Assembly (NCBI GenBank): GCA_916048055.1
Contig: CAJZHL010000028.1
Location: 2,108,001 to 2,172,000 of the forward strand
DNA from: Pedinophyceae sp. YPF-701
Taxonomy: Eukaryota; Chlorophyta; Pedinophyceae
Direction: 5' to 3'
Length of the DNA stretch: 64,000 bases
In this document: piece after piece, positions 20,802 to 32,733 of the stretch
Position numbering within the stretch: position 1 is the stretch's first letter
Layout: every line of letters begins with the position of its first letter
The notes under the pieces: generated by a model
Seen by the model: only the letters and a program-made list of their open reading frames with translations
Database searches by the model: none
What the model was told of the DNA's origin: nothing
Position numbers and translations under genes: made by a program

Positions 20802-23800
20802 TCATGGCGACGCATCCTTCAACGCAGCGACCTGCGCCTTCTCCGCGCCGCCGTGCGCCTCGGCCAGAATCGGGCTCGGCCCGAGCCAGCACAGCAGGCC
20901 AGGCAGCAGGAACAGCCCGCCGTACAGGCCAAACCCGAGGGTGGCGGAGATCAGTTTGAAGAAGGTCAGGAAGATCGTGGACCGCGATGCTGCGAGCGGG
21001 AGGATGCCCAGGAACGTCGAGAGCCCCGCGAGCGCCACGGCGAACCCGATCTCGTTCAGCGTCGCGGCCACGCGCGCCTTGCGGTCCCCGAACGGCTGTT
21101 CCAGGAACTTGTGCGCGATGTGCAGCGTCATGTCGACGCTGAGGCCGAGGCCGAGGATGAGGTTGATGCTCGAGACCGTGTTGAACCGCATGCCGCCCCA
21201 CCAGATCGCGGCCAGCAGCGCACAGTCAATGAGGAAGACAACCGACGTGCACAGCAATGCAGACACCGGGTGGACGAGGAAGAGCAGCGACACGACGAAC
21301 ACGCCGACGAGGCCGAGGCCCATCGTGAGGAGCGTCATGTCCCACAGCACGAGGTCGCTCTCCGTGAAGATGAAGTCCAGCATGAACACGAACGCGCGGT
21401 CGTCGTCGCCAGTGCCGCCCATGACGGCGTTGAGCTTCCGCGAGAGCTCGCGCACGGAGTGGAACAGGTCGATCTCGCGCGACACGTCCTCGCCGACCGG
21501 CGCGAACGTGTAGGACGCCCGCGCCGCCACGACCGGCCCCCCCACAAGCCCGCTGTCGACGATCTCCGGATCAGGGTTGGTCTCCGACGCCCACGCTGCG
21601 CCGTTCGCGAAGCCCGGCGCGAAGACGAGGTCCTCGACGAACCGCTTGCCCGGCCCCGGCGCGTCCGGCGTCCCGATGAACGCGGCAAGCTCACCCTCGA
21701 ACGCCGCCTGCGCTATCACCTCGCGCTGCACGGGCGCGGTGCTCGAGCCCTCGAACGTCCCCTCGGGCAACGCCAGCTCCGTCGCCGCCCCGCGCGCCTT
21801 CGCAAACGTAACGAGCTCCGCGACCCACGGCTTCGCGTTGCCGTTCGCATCCGGGTCCGCCCACTCGTGTTCGAGCGCGCGCTGGAACGTCTCGAGGACG
21901 CCGGCCTGCGCCGCCGGCGCGGAAAAGTCGACGTTGCGCCAGTACAGCTTGGCCGCGCTGCCCACGGTGACGTCGAACGAGCTCTCCTGGACCTCGAAGA
22001 ACCGCCGCGTGGTCGTTCCGGTTCGCGCGAGGTCCTTGAGCGGCAGGCCTTGGTCGAGCTGCGTCGCGCCGTAGATGCCGCACGCGGCGAGCGCCAGGAG
22101 GACGAGCAGGACGGGGATCTGGCCCCACAGCGACGTGACCAGCGGCACGTGGACGCGGCGGATGTAGAACTGCACGGGATGCGCCTCGCGGTCGGCTTCG
22201 GACGACGTGGCGTCGACGCTGGGGCTGCCAGGGAGCCGTGGAGACACCTTGGCGCCGCCGGCGTCGTCCTTGGACGCCCGTGCGTCGGGCGCTGCGAGCA
22301 CCGCCGTGACATTCGCCGTCGCAGCTGCGGGCTGCGAGGACGATGGCGCGGCGCGCTTGACGCAGCACAGGAGGTCGCAGCGGCTGGCGGCGCGGCGCCG
22401 GTCGTCGACGGCCATCATCGCGGTGAACAGCGTGAGCTGCAGCGCCCAGTCGAACGCGATGGCGACGGCGGCGTAGGCGCAGAACCAGCGCACCGCCGGA
22501 ATCACCGTGGCGGTGCCGAGCGCGAACCCGAGGATGTTGGTCAGCGACGTCACCGTGATGCTCGTCCCGAACGTCTCGGCGTTGAGGCGGAAGAGCTCCT
22601 CCGCGGACGCCGAGGGGTGGCGCACGCGGACGACGTCGAGGCCGTTGACGAGCACGAACATGTCGTCCAGGCCGATGCCGACGAGGAGGAAGGGGAGCAT
22701 CGCTTGGAGCGTGCTGAACTTGATTCCTGCGAGTAAACAAAGCGGCACGGCTCCGTGGGACACAACGTTGCAATAGTTTCTACCTGCGCTGCATCAGAAC
22801 GCGGTCGTCGTCTCCCGACAGTGCAGCGTGCACTGGTGGCGGGCGCCGCACCGACCAGGGCGCAGAATCCGTATCCCGCCGCCATGGACACGGCGGTGGT
22901 CACGACGCCCCCCAGCGCGAGGGCGATGCGCGACTTGACGAAGTTCCGGACGTTGGACAGCGACAGCGACGCGAACAGCGTCATCGTGACGAACGACGTG
23001 ATCACCAGCACGATGTCGCCCGAGACGGTCGCCTCGACCTCGTCGTCGATGCTGAACTCGTGGACCCACGTCAGCTTCACCGCGGTCAGGGTGCCGCGGA
23101 CGCGATCCAGCGCAGCATCCGCGGCCTCCATGAACGTCTTCGAGGAGCTGTCCGTCAGAGCCTGCACGCACAAGGTTTAGCGCCACCACATCTGTCGGCC
23201 GTGGCGCTGGCGTGGGAGGAGCTGGGAGGGCGGTCGTCGCGCTACAAGCGCAGCGGATCGAGCGATCGAGGGGGCGCGCCTGTCTCAGCCTGAAGGTCGT
23301 CAGGCCCGTCGCGGCGCCCGTGACACCCCCGGATGCGTCACGGTCGACGGGACTGAGGTACGTCGTCGGCTCGTTCCTCCGGCCCGACGGGAACGTCGCG
23401 GCGTTGATGCGGGCGAGAAGGGCGGCCGTTGGATCGTTCGTGGCCGCGTCGTTCTCGAGCTGCGCCCGGTCGAAGCCCCAGGGTGCTAGCAGGCCGCCGC
23501 GGTCGCACCCTGTCGCGGTGGGCTCGCAGACGTCGGTGAAGGAGCGTCCCTGGGCGTCAACGGCGTCCAGGACCGCGGAGGCGGCGCGGAAGAGGTCGCT
23601 CAGGACAGGCACCTGCGAACGAGAGTGGTGTGGCAGCAGCCTGTTGTGTGTTTGCTCCTGCCGGCCGTTTCCGGGGCGTGACATCCAATGTGACGCGTTC
23701 TCTGTCTGGTTCAGCCATGTATCTGTCCACAGGTACAGTTCAATTATCGGAATTCATCTCACCGTGACGACATTGGAGCCAGATGCAGGCTCCACCTGGA

Positions 23801-24314
23801 GGACCAGCCTCGATCCACCTCCGGAGAAACGTGCCTCGGCGTAGTCCCTGTGCTCCATCGACTTGCTCCCCTGAGGCGTCCACAGCTTCTCCGACTCCGT
23901 GACGATCTCGAGGCGGAGGAATCCCACCGCGAGCACCAGAGCACTGATCAGGCCCGCTGCGATCGTGGTCCACGGGCGGCGGTACGAAAAGGCCGCCACG
24001 GACCCGAGCTTTCGCCCGAAAGCTCGCTGGGCGCCGCCCAATCCATCCGTGTAGGCCTGCAGCTCCGCGGCGGCTTATGTAAGGTCACCTAATGTGCAAT
24101 CGATGGCTGCCCACTGCGCTGTCTGCACCTCCGGCGTTGGTTCGAAGCCGCGTGCTTTCCCTGCTTCCACAACATCGCTCCACGCGCAACGGTGCCGAGC
24201 GGCGATCACGGACCGCGCGCTACGCGCCCCCGACACTGATGCGTTGGAGCGCACGGAGCTGGTCGCCGACGAGCGCACCTGCCACGCAGACCTCCCTTGC
24301 CCTCCTCCCTCCAT
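20802..24314 (-). CDS. Patched/sterol-sensing-domain membrane protein (RND superfamily)
   Basis: Exons 24314..24279 (tentative), 24056..23763, 23612..23280, 23161..22852 and 22726..20802 join to 965 residues. Intron 3 has a GC donor (AGACAG|GCGCGC). The order fits a single-polypeptide RND protein: first helix (TIAAGLISALVLAVGFLR), first lumenal loop, then the SSD block (SGDIVLVITSFVTMTLFA, LPFLLVGIGLDDMF, TSITVTSLTNILGFALG). A second lumenal loop follows, then the second helix bundle (VVFLIDCALLAAI, LILGLGLSVDMTLHIAHKFL, GFAVALAGLSTFLGILPLA). The GxDD-type acidic pair of proton-driven RND transporters is present in both halves. Relatives include Patched, PTCHD and NPC1, which move or sense sterols and lipids; it lacks the NPC1 N-terminal domain. 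The tiny first exon supplies the only clean ATG and is the weakest part. Confidence 0.85.
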
Positions 24315-24837
24315 GATCGCCAGGACACTCTACGCCGCTCGAGGGGGGCGTCGTCCAAACGAACCCCCCCGTTTACCGCACTTTCAGTGCAGCGAAATTC
24401 GAGGGCTTCTAAGCCGCAGAGTGCATGGTCTGCGTGACGTGAGGTCGCTGCGGAGTGAGAAGGGCCCGGCGCGCGCTCGGGACATGACCTCGGCGGCCAG
24501 TGCCGCCTGCAACGAATGACACCACACCACCGATGGTATGAGCATGACGCAGCACGTGCCTCGCGGCCCGGGGGGCGACATGAGCGTCCCATACGATCGG
24601 CTAGCACACAAGCCACCACGTGGGCGCCTAACTGTCGACGCTTCCGTCCGCCTGCCGCTCCAGGCGCGCAGCCAGGGTCGAGGGCTCAAACGCGTCGGAT
24701 CCCGCGGTGTGCGACCCGGGCTGCCGACGAGCACGCGCGCGCCCGGTCGCACGCACGGCGTTCGGTCCGCTGCGGCTGCGTGGGAGGATCGATCCGCGGC
24801 GTGTTCGGCAGGGTCGAGGTCTGGGCTGCTGCACAAA
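24315..24837. promoter_or_regulatory. divergent spacer between Patched-like and carrier genes
   Basis: The two genes point away from each other here. The carrier frame is open back to an ATG at 24538, so part of this stretch may be coding. No recognisable promoter motif was found. Confidence 0.3.
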
Positions 24838-27656
24838 ATGCCGTACGGTGGCTTCGAGACGGGGTGTTCCGCGCCATGTCTGCTGAGCTCGTCCGCTGCG
24901 AGCCAGAGGCATCGCAGCAATGAGCGCACCGGGGCCTGGGAGGCTTCGGTTGCGGCAGGCAGCGCGGAAACCCGGTGTGGTGCCGCGCCAGCGGCCATCC
25001 TGTTCCCCTCGTTCGAGCCGACGACGGGCAAGCGGCGCTTCTCGCACATCCCTCGGTTCGGCCGAGGGGGCGCGGATCCGCCAATAAAGCTCGTCGATGC
25101 CGACCCGAAGCCGACGAACGGAGGTGCGCACCAACCGACATGACCGTCGCGAGCGCTCGCGGCGACGCGTGCGGCCTTTCCTGGCGATTCTCGCGCGTCG
25201 CAGGGCTCTCTGACGCGCGAGAAGGAGACCACATCCGCCTGAATCTCTATCTCTGCTCCCCCGCGCGAGGACAACGCCTCGGCTGCCCCCGTTGCTGCAG
25301 GTTTTCGGCCGTGGCAGTGGTTCCGGCTCCCGGGGCAGCGGAAGAAGGACTTCGAGATCGACCTGTCGGGCCCCGGCGACCCGGCGCAGGGTCTGATGCA
25401 GTGGATGGCGCGGAACGTCCCGTTCATGGTCAACCTGACTCCGCACACGCCCAACAACAAGGCCAAGCTGATGGACGTGCGCCAGTTCTTCCAGTACGTG
25501 GAGAAGGAGACCGTGCGGCTGTTCCAGTCCCTCGACTCGGACGGCGACGGCGAGGTCACCATCGACGACCTCAAGTACGCTGCGTCCCGCAGAGGTGAGG
25601 CGCGGCGCACGTCGTCGGTGATGCAACGCGCGATCCTGGGGCCCGCCGCCACGCGCGGCCGACGCGCACGCGCGGCCGAGGGCCCCGAGGACGACCCGGC
25701 GCTGCTCCGCAAAACCCCCCTCCCCCCCTGACTCACGACGTGGAAAGCATGACGTGTTCAATAAACATTCAATGCAGCTGCTGCGGTCCTCCCGAGGAGC
25801 CTTTGAGGTCCTCAGGCGCCTCGACAGCGCGCTTTTGGTTCTGTCTCGTTCGCAGGTCTGCCGGAGGAGTACGCGCGGATCCTGATGCGTGCGGGGCGCA
25901 AGGGCCAGTGGTGGCGCACGTCGCTGACGTACGAGGACTTCCACGACGTCCTGCGCGAGCGCGAGCAGGCGTGCCTGTGCGCGTACACCGCGCTCGACGT
26001 GGACCAGGAGGGCAAGATCACGGCCGACCGCATCCGCGACATGCTCGAGACGGCGGGCGTGCGCGCCACCGAGGCAAACACGCGTGCCATGCTGCGCGTG
26101 GTCAACCCGGGCGCCGCGGACGCCGGCTCGGACGGGCTCGACGGCGAGGTGTCGTACGGGCGCTTCCGGGACCTGTTCATCTTCATGCCGACGGACGCGC
26201 TGCGCACGACGGAGCCGACGCAGCTGTGGTACGACGCGGCGACGACGGTGCCGCTGGGCCCGCCGGTGGAGGCGGACGACATCGAGAAGGACAAGGGCCC
26301 CGGGCGGACGCAGGGGCGGCTGCTGCTGCGGGCGGCGCTCGCGGGCGGCATCGCGTCGGGGAGCTCCACGCTGCTGATGCACCCGCTCGACACGCTGAAG
26401 ACGCGGCTGCAGGCGACGGCGGGCGCGACGATCGGCGAGGTCGTGCGGTCGGCGCCGAAGATCGGGCCGCAGGGGCTGTACCGCGGGATCATTCCGGCGG
26501 TGACGGGCACGGCGCTCGGGCACGGGATGCGCACCTTCTCGTACGAGGCGGCGCTGGGGGTGCTGCTGAAGTGGACGCACGGGGCGGCGGAGCTGCAGAT
26601 GCAGGGGCTCGCGTCAGGCCTCGGCACGGTGGTCGGGACCGCGATCCGGATCCCGTGCGAGGTCATGAAGCAGCGGCTGCAGGTCGCGCGGCACCAGAAC
26701 GTGGTCGAGGCGGTGCGCGTGGCGCTGCAGACCGAGGGCCCGAGGGGGATGTTCCGCGGCACGCCCGCGCTGCTGGGGCGCGAGGTGCCGTTCTACGCGC
26801 TCGGCATGGTCGTGTACGAGCAGATGAAGGGCTTGTTCAACGGGCGACTGTTTACGGGGAATGCGAGGGAGCTGAAGCCCTGGGAGTGCATCGCGATCGG
26901 GGCGCTGAGCGGCGCGGCGACGAACTTCGTGACCATGCCCATGGACGTCCTCAAGACGCGGCTCATGACGGCGCCCGCGGGCGCCTCGGTGTCCGCGCTC
27001 CCGCTGCTGGTGCGCGCCCACGCCGGCGGAACGCGCGGACGTTGGCGTGAACCCACCCTTTGCGTCCGCAACGTTCGGCCTCGCCGGCCGCGGACGGATC
27101 GTCGCGTTGCATTCGCTCTCGTCATCATCATTCAATCATGACCTATGTTTTTGCTGTTTGTGCGTCGCAGGTGCACATCGTGAAGAACGAGGGCGTTCGC
27201 GCGCTGTGGAAGGGCTCGATCGCGCGTGCGATCTGGATCGCGCCCCAGGGCGCGATGAACTTCTCCGGCTACGAGCTCGCCAAGCGCGCGCTGGACAAGC
27301 GCGCATCGCAGAAGGCGGACGAGCAAGGCGGCGCCGCGGAGACCGCCGGGGAGGGCGCGAAGAGGGAGAAGCCGCGGGAGCGAGGCGCGGGCGCGGCCGA
27401 GGAGGGCGGCGGCGGCGGCGACGCGTTGGAGGGGGTGCGCAACGTTGCACGGTCGCTGGTGGTGGGCCTGAGCCGTCTGCGGAAGAGGCCGGACGAGAGC
27501 GGGGACGCCGTGCCGCAGGAGGGGGAGAAGGGCGGCGCGAAGGGTGCGCCGGGGAGCAAGGAGGAGGCAGCGGGGAAGGGCGACAAAGGTGGCCTGTCGC
27601 GGTCGGCGTCGGATCCGACGGGGCAGAGCTCGGGCGGAGATAAGGGCGGCAAGTGA
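24838..27656 (+). CDS. EF-hand mitochondrial-carrier-family protein (SAMTL-like)
   Basis: Exons 24838..25123, 25301..25594, 25856..27009 and 27171..27656 join to 739 residues. All introns are GT-AG and the frame is kept throughout. An EF-hand region contains a canonical loop (DSDGDGEVTIDD) and a degenerate one (DVDQEGKITADR). The carrier domain has three repeats with signature motifs PLDTLKTRLQ, PCEVMKQRLQ and PMDVLKTRLM, and the sequence WIAPQGAMNFSGYELAK near the end. This EF-hand plus carrier order and local sequence match plant S-adenosylmethionine-transporter-like proteins (Arabidopsis At2g35800 type). Substrate and organelle (mitochondrion or plastid envelope) are not proven. The N-terminus starting MPYGGFETG is Ser/Ala-rich like a targeting peptide, but ATGs at 24538 and 24580 are alternatives. 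The low-complexity Lys/Glu/Gly tail is unusual for the family. Confidence 0.85.
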
Positions 27657-29020
27657 TTCGGTGGGAAGGCGGGGCGGTGCGGGACGCGTGCGGTGGGGAG
27701 TAGGCAGGGGGGTGTGGTGCCGATTGCCCTCGCGCGTGTGTGATGAGTCTCATCGCGCTCGGTGCAGGGAGGCGTCGGCGATGGTCGGTGCAGGTGCCGC
27801 GCACCCGCTTCGCGCTCGACCAAGAACTTGGCTTGTATTGTTGTTGACATGGAAAGCTCGGCCGAAACAGAGACCGGGGCGGCGTCGCTTGCGTCCGGTG
27901 CAAGGCACGCGCAGACGCCAACGATGAGTGCGTGCCTGCGATGCGAGGAAGGACGCAGCCAGGCTGGGTGTCGTCACGGGCGGACGTGTTCCTTGTGTTG
28001 CACACTGCTGAGCTAGGACGATCGAAATCAACTGCGAGGCGACTGTTGCTTCGCAACTGCGCGGCTGTGATGCTCGTGAGCGGGGAGTCCTACTCGTTGG
28101 CGTCGAAGCGCCTGGCGGCAGCCGCGAGGTCGACGACACACGCAGGTGCTACAGTTCTTTAAGTCTCAGGGGGAGCGCTCCCGCAGCCCCAGGCGGTGCG
28201 TCCGCTCCCCCGCATGCAGCCCGAGCACGGATCGATGAGGATCGTGCTGGTAGGCGAGCGTACCGGGCCGAGCCGGGCGTGCGGAGCGCCACACGCCGTC
28301 ATTGCAGGTGATCTGCCGGTCGCAGGTTCGACACTTGTTTTCAGGTTATTTGCAAGTGGTTGCAAAAATCGAACGACGGCGGGCCGGCCGAACCGTGAGA
28401 CCACGCCCGCCGCTGCATCGCTGACCCCACCGAGCACCCCGAGTTCGTCTTATTCGGGCGCTTCAGCGCTCGTGGACGCCGCGGGCGCGACCAGACACTC
28501 CGCGCGCGCGGCGTGCGCGGGCCAGCTCGCCAATGGAACCCAAACTCGACGATGTACGGATCAATGGGCTTGCGCTACGACGACCAGCATGCCAAATGAG
28601 AAATGTCCCGGAACCGATTCACCAAAAAACACGCCCATTCGCTACCTCCTGGTCACGGGTCCCGATCACACCAGCCCCTGCGATGCCATGCTGATGCGGG
28701 ATCCACGCACCGCATCGGCCACATCGCGGCGCCACGCCCCAAGCTGCACCTCCGTCGTTCCCTCGCACGTTGAGCGCCTGCATCACTGCGATGGTACCCA
28801 CCTGACAGAGTCACCGTATTGGACAACGAGTGCCGTCGCGCATGGGTTGCAATCACACGCATTCTCAGCGCTCTAGTCCTACCGCAGGCATCGCTCCGCT
28901 GGCCGCGAGAATGGTCGCCGCGCCGTGCCCAAGGCAGCGTACGCTACGCTCGCGCCGGCCGCGCCAGCCGTGGGCGATGCCGCCCTGGAAACGCTGTCTA
29001 CTCGCACGTCACGCGTGCTC
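27657..29020. other. 1.36-kb convergent region without a supported gene
   Basis: It lies between the carrier and ornithine-aminotransferase stops. Frames here are short and lack domains. A GGTTCGA-like box near 28325 was examined as a possible tRNA B box, but no cloverleaf could be built. I see nothing else. Confidence 0.4.
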
Positions 29021-32000
29021 TCACTTGGCGAGCGACTTGAAGGTCTTCTCGATGATCTCCAGGCAGTCGGACAGCTGGCTGTCGTTGATGATCAGCGGCG
29101 GCGCCAGACTGCGCGGGGGGGGGGTATTGGGCGGCGGAGCGGTGAGGAAAACAGCGAGGGCGGTAGAAACGATCACTATCGCGGGCGATGGTGGTCGCGC
29201 TCGATCTCGATCGCGACCAGCTCGACCTCGCGCACGATGCCCTAACGCATGAGCACAGCATGTTTGCGCTGCGGGTCGTCCCGATGCGCAGGAGCTCCGC
29301 GGAGCCGCCCTCCTTGACGCGCGGCATCTCTGGTAGCTCTTGCGCCTCCTCGATCAGCCGTCACCGTCGTCGCGGTGCGGCGGCGGAGGCGCAAGTGCTG
29401 CAAGAGATGCCCCGCTGCAAGGAGGGCGGCTCCGCGGAGCTCCCGCGCATCGGGAACGACCGCGCGTCCAGTGGCGTCGTTGCTGCTTGCTGAAGAGAGA
29501 AAATGGAGAGTGGGCGGTCATTTTGGCCAGGTTGGCTTGTTGCGCTCACCGGATGATGTTGCCCTGCGTGGGCTTGGCGAGCAGGCCGTTCTCCTTCAGC
29601 CTGACGCAGATGTCCCACGCGGAGACGCCGTCGGCCTCGTCGATGACGATGGCGTTCAGGAGGCCCTTGCCGCGCACCATCTTCACCTTGGGGCTGATCT
29701 TCGACAGCGTGTCGCGCACGACGTGGCCCAGACGCTCGGCGTTCTCGGCCAGGTTCTCCTCGATCAGCACGTCCAGGGCCGCCATCGCCACCTTCGCGCC
29801 GAGCGGGTTGCCACCTGCGCGCACACACACACACCGACAAAGAGCATGAGCTCAGCACGCGCCCTACACGCCGTCGCACGCGCACGTCCAGACAGAACGG
29901 CGCGCACTTCCCGCGCAGGCCAGTTCGCGCGGACGCGGCGGGTGTGCGCACCGTAGGTCGACCCGTGCTGGCCCGGGCGGATGTTGAGCATGACCTCGTC
30001 GTTCGCGAGCGCCGCGCTGACGGGGTACACGCCGCCGGACAGCGCCTTGCCCAGCACGAGGATGTCGGGCTTGACGTTCTCGTGGTCGACGCACAGCATG
30101 CGGCCCGTGCGGCACAGCCCCGTCTGGACCTCGTCCGCGATCCACAGTGCGTTGTACTTCGAACACAGCTCCCGCACGCCGCGCAGGTACCCGTCGTGCG
30201 GCACCACGACGCCCGCCTCGCCCTGGATCGGCTCCACCATGAACGCCGCGACGTTCGGGTCCTGCAGCGCCTTCTCCAGCGCGGCGAGGTCGTCGTACGG
30301 AATGATCTCGAAGCCCGGCATGAACGGGCCGAACCCGCCCCGGGACTCGGGGTCCGTCGACGACGAAATGGCCGACATGGTGCGTCCCCAGAAGTTGCCC
30401 GCGGCGAACAGGATCTTGGCCTGGTTCTCCGGGACGCCCTTGACGTCGTAGGCCCAGCGGCGCGCGAGCTTGCAGGCGGTCTCGCCGCCCTCGACGCCCG
30501 TGTTCATCGCGAGGACCTTGTCGTAGCCGAAGAGCGCGGTGGTCTTCTCCTCGAAGTCGGCGAGCACGTTGTTGTAGAAGGCGCGCGACGTGAGCGTGAG
30601 CGTGCTCGCCTGCTTGTTCAGCGCCTCGATGATGCGCGGGTGGCAGTGGCCCTGCGAGCGTGGGCGGGGAGTCCGGGAAGCTGGGCGTGCGCGCGCAGCC
30701 GAGGGTGATGCCCGTAGAGCGGCGTGCCTTACGGCGGCATCCAAATGCAGTGGCGGTTGTTTGCTTATCACTCCTGGCTGCGGCACGACTGCGGGCTGCG
30801 GCATGGCATCATGACGAGGAGAAGACGGTGTGCGAGAGCGAATGCTCCGTCTTCTCGGCGTCATGATGCAATTGCCCAGCGCGCGGTTGTGCCGTAGCCA
30901 GGATGGGCGAACAACCGCCACTGCATGTGGATTCCATCGTTCAGGAGGTGAAGCAGGCAGGCTCGCCCGGGACGGGGTCCGCGGGCGTCCGGCGGGTCGC
31001 ATGGGCGTGTGGGCAATGAAGACAGGGGGCGCGCGCCGACGTGCCTGGTTGACCGCGGAGTACGCGGAGAGGAAGTCGTAGTACTTCTTGCCCTCGACGT
31101 CCCACATGAAGACGCCCTTGCCGCGCGCCGCCACCATCGGGATCGGCGCGTAGTTGTGGGCACCAGCCTTGAGCTCACGCTCGATGAACTGCAGGGCGAC
31201 AACAACGCCGGGAGACGCACGTTTGAGGACTGTTCCGTTCCAGACATTGCGTCTCGTTGCGGGAGGTGGCCGGAAAAGGGCCGTGCTCGCGGCGGGGCAG
31301 GTGGGCGGTTGACGCAGTGGAGGTGGATGGCCCGCCACGCGTGGAGCGCGCGGGGCCTGGTGTGCCCGGCGGAGGCGCGGACGGGCCGTCGCTGTGCGCG
31401 TTGTGGCCCGTGGCGGTGTCGAGGGGGTCGAGGGCGAATCGAGGGGCGCGTGCGGGGGCAGAAGAGCTGAGTGGGCAAGCCCTGCTGTTGGTCCGAAATG
31501 CAGCGTGGCGGAGGCGGATCGTGGACGACGTTGCGCGGGCCCGACTGTGGCGTGCCGGTGTCGCGCGACCAGCTGATCCGGCTTGCGTGTGTTCCCCGCG
31601 CCGCCGCCGTGCGCGGCGCCTGGGGGGCCAGCGGATCAGTTGCCGGCCCAACCGCGACGCACATGGGCTTTCACGACATCAAAGTGCGCTGAGGATCCCC
31701 TGATCAAGCGGGGTAGTCCTTCTCGAGGCGCGAAAACGCGAATTAGCCACAACGGAGGCCGAAAACGCCCCCGCGGACAGGGATAACTGAAGGCGCAAAA
31801 GACGCCGCCAGAACGAGCAGCAGGGGGGTCTCGTGGGCAAAACAGTGCAGAACGAGCTCGTCTCGCGTACGAGCTACACTCTGACGCCGTCGTCGGCGTC
31901 GCAGCGTCGACGTGCGGCGGATGCTGCGGTATCGGATGGGGAGGCGGAGCGCACCGATCGGGACTCCGTGGGCACCTCCTCGAGGGCCGGCGCGGCGCCG

Positions 32001-32098
32001 AAGCGACGCAGAAGCGCGGAGGAGCCCGCGAGGGCCATGCCCGCGGCCCCCGCGAGCTGCGGGGCCAGCTGCGCGGCCGCAGACGTGGCGGGAAGCAT
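29021..32098 (-). CDS. OAT: ornithine aminotransferase
   Basis: Exons 32098..31976, 31188..31045, 30651..29952, 29814..29550 and 29108..29021 join to 439 residues, the usual length. Intron 2 has a GC donor (AACCAG|GCACGT); the others are GT-AG. It is a class-III PLP aminotransferase making glutamate-5-semialdehyde from ornithine and 2-oxoglutarate. Diagnostic blocks are [71 protein letters not shown], the PLP lysine in [30 protein letters not shown], and the end IIR|LAPPLII. The first exon encodes an Ala/Leu/Arg-rich leader ending SSALLRRFG, which fits a mitochondrial presequence. It lies 790 bases upstream of exon 2, so it is less certain than the rest. Introns 2 and 4 each contain a foldback repeat. 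Confidence 0.93.
29271..29465. repeat. foldback (inverted repeat) in OAT intron 4
   Basis: The left arm is 29271-29350 and the right arm about 29384-29465, roughly 80 bases each at an estimated 85 percent identity, with a loop of about 33 bases. A perfect 20-base core (GAGCTCCGCGGAGCCGCCCT) in the left arm has its reverse complement in the right arm. Confidence 0.85.
30735..30934. repeat. foldback (inverted repeat) in OAT intron 2
   Basis: The left arm is 30735-30829 and the right arm 30844-30934, with a loop of about 14 bases. The outer ends pair almost perfectly (ATGCAGTGGCGGTTGTT against its reverse complement), as does a core around GCATCATGACG and GAGAAGACGG. Mismatches cluster in the middle. 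Confidence 0.85.
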
Positions 32099-32733
32099 CG
32101 CGGATGACTTGCGAACGATCGAGGTTGCGCTGCGGCTGCGTCCTGTGCTTCGACACGTCCGGCCACGCGAGGATGATGCCCCGGGAGGCCCGGCGGGCGA
32201 CGCAACGAGCTGGCGCGGGGGTTGGCCCCGAGTTGTACCACGCGGGGCTGACAGGAGTCAACCCTCGCACCGCGCGCAGCACCGGTGATCAACGCGGCCC
32301 ATGTTGCGCGCGCGGCATGTCCGGTGTGCAGAGTACGCGTTGCAGAGGTAGACGTGCGGCGTCACGCTCGAATTGCGGACTTGTGGTGTCATTAGCAGAC
32401 GCGCAGTGTTGCCAGGCATCGGGGGAGGCGCGTGTGGCGCGGGGCATGCGCCCTGGCTGAGCGGCGCGAGAGCGTTCTGCTGGGGTCGGCTGGGGGCGCC
32501 CTGCATCGGCGTCGAGCGGGCGCGATGCAAGGCGGGGGGGGCTCCACGGGGGTGGCGCGCCCAAGCACGCTCTGGAGCAGGCTGACGAGGTGCGTGTCCG
32601 GCTGGGGTCCGGTGCGAGCAGATTCACACAGAGCTGTACGAGCCGCCGGCGCCCGCATTCGTTCGGCGGGGGAATCAAGCAGGATGTGCGGTGCAACAGA
32701 CCTTGGATCCCTTTCTGCGCGCCTCACGGGCGC
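32099..32733. promoter_or_regulatory. divergent spacer between OAT and amino-acid transporter genes
   Basis: The 635 bases lie between two head-to-head genes that both handle basic amino acids or their metabolites. Shared regulation is an inference from position only; no motif was recognised. Confidence 0.35.

Noticed and set aside
28290-28345. possible tRNA B box (GCAGGTTCGACAC)
   Set aside because: No matching A box, acceptor stem or anticodon stem could be paired around it.
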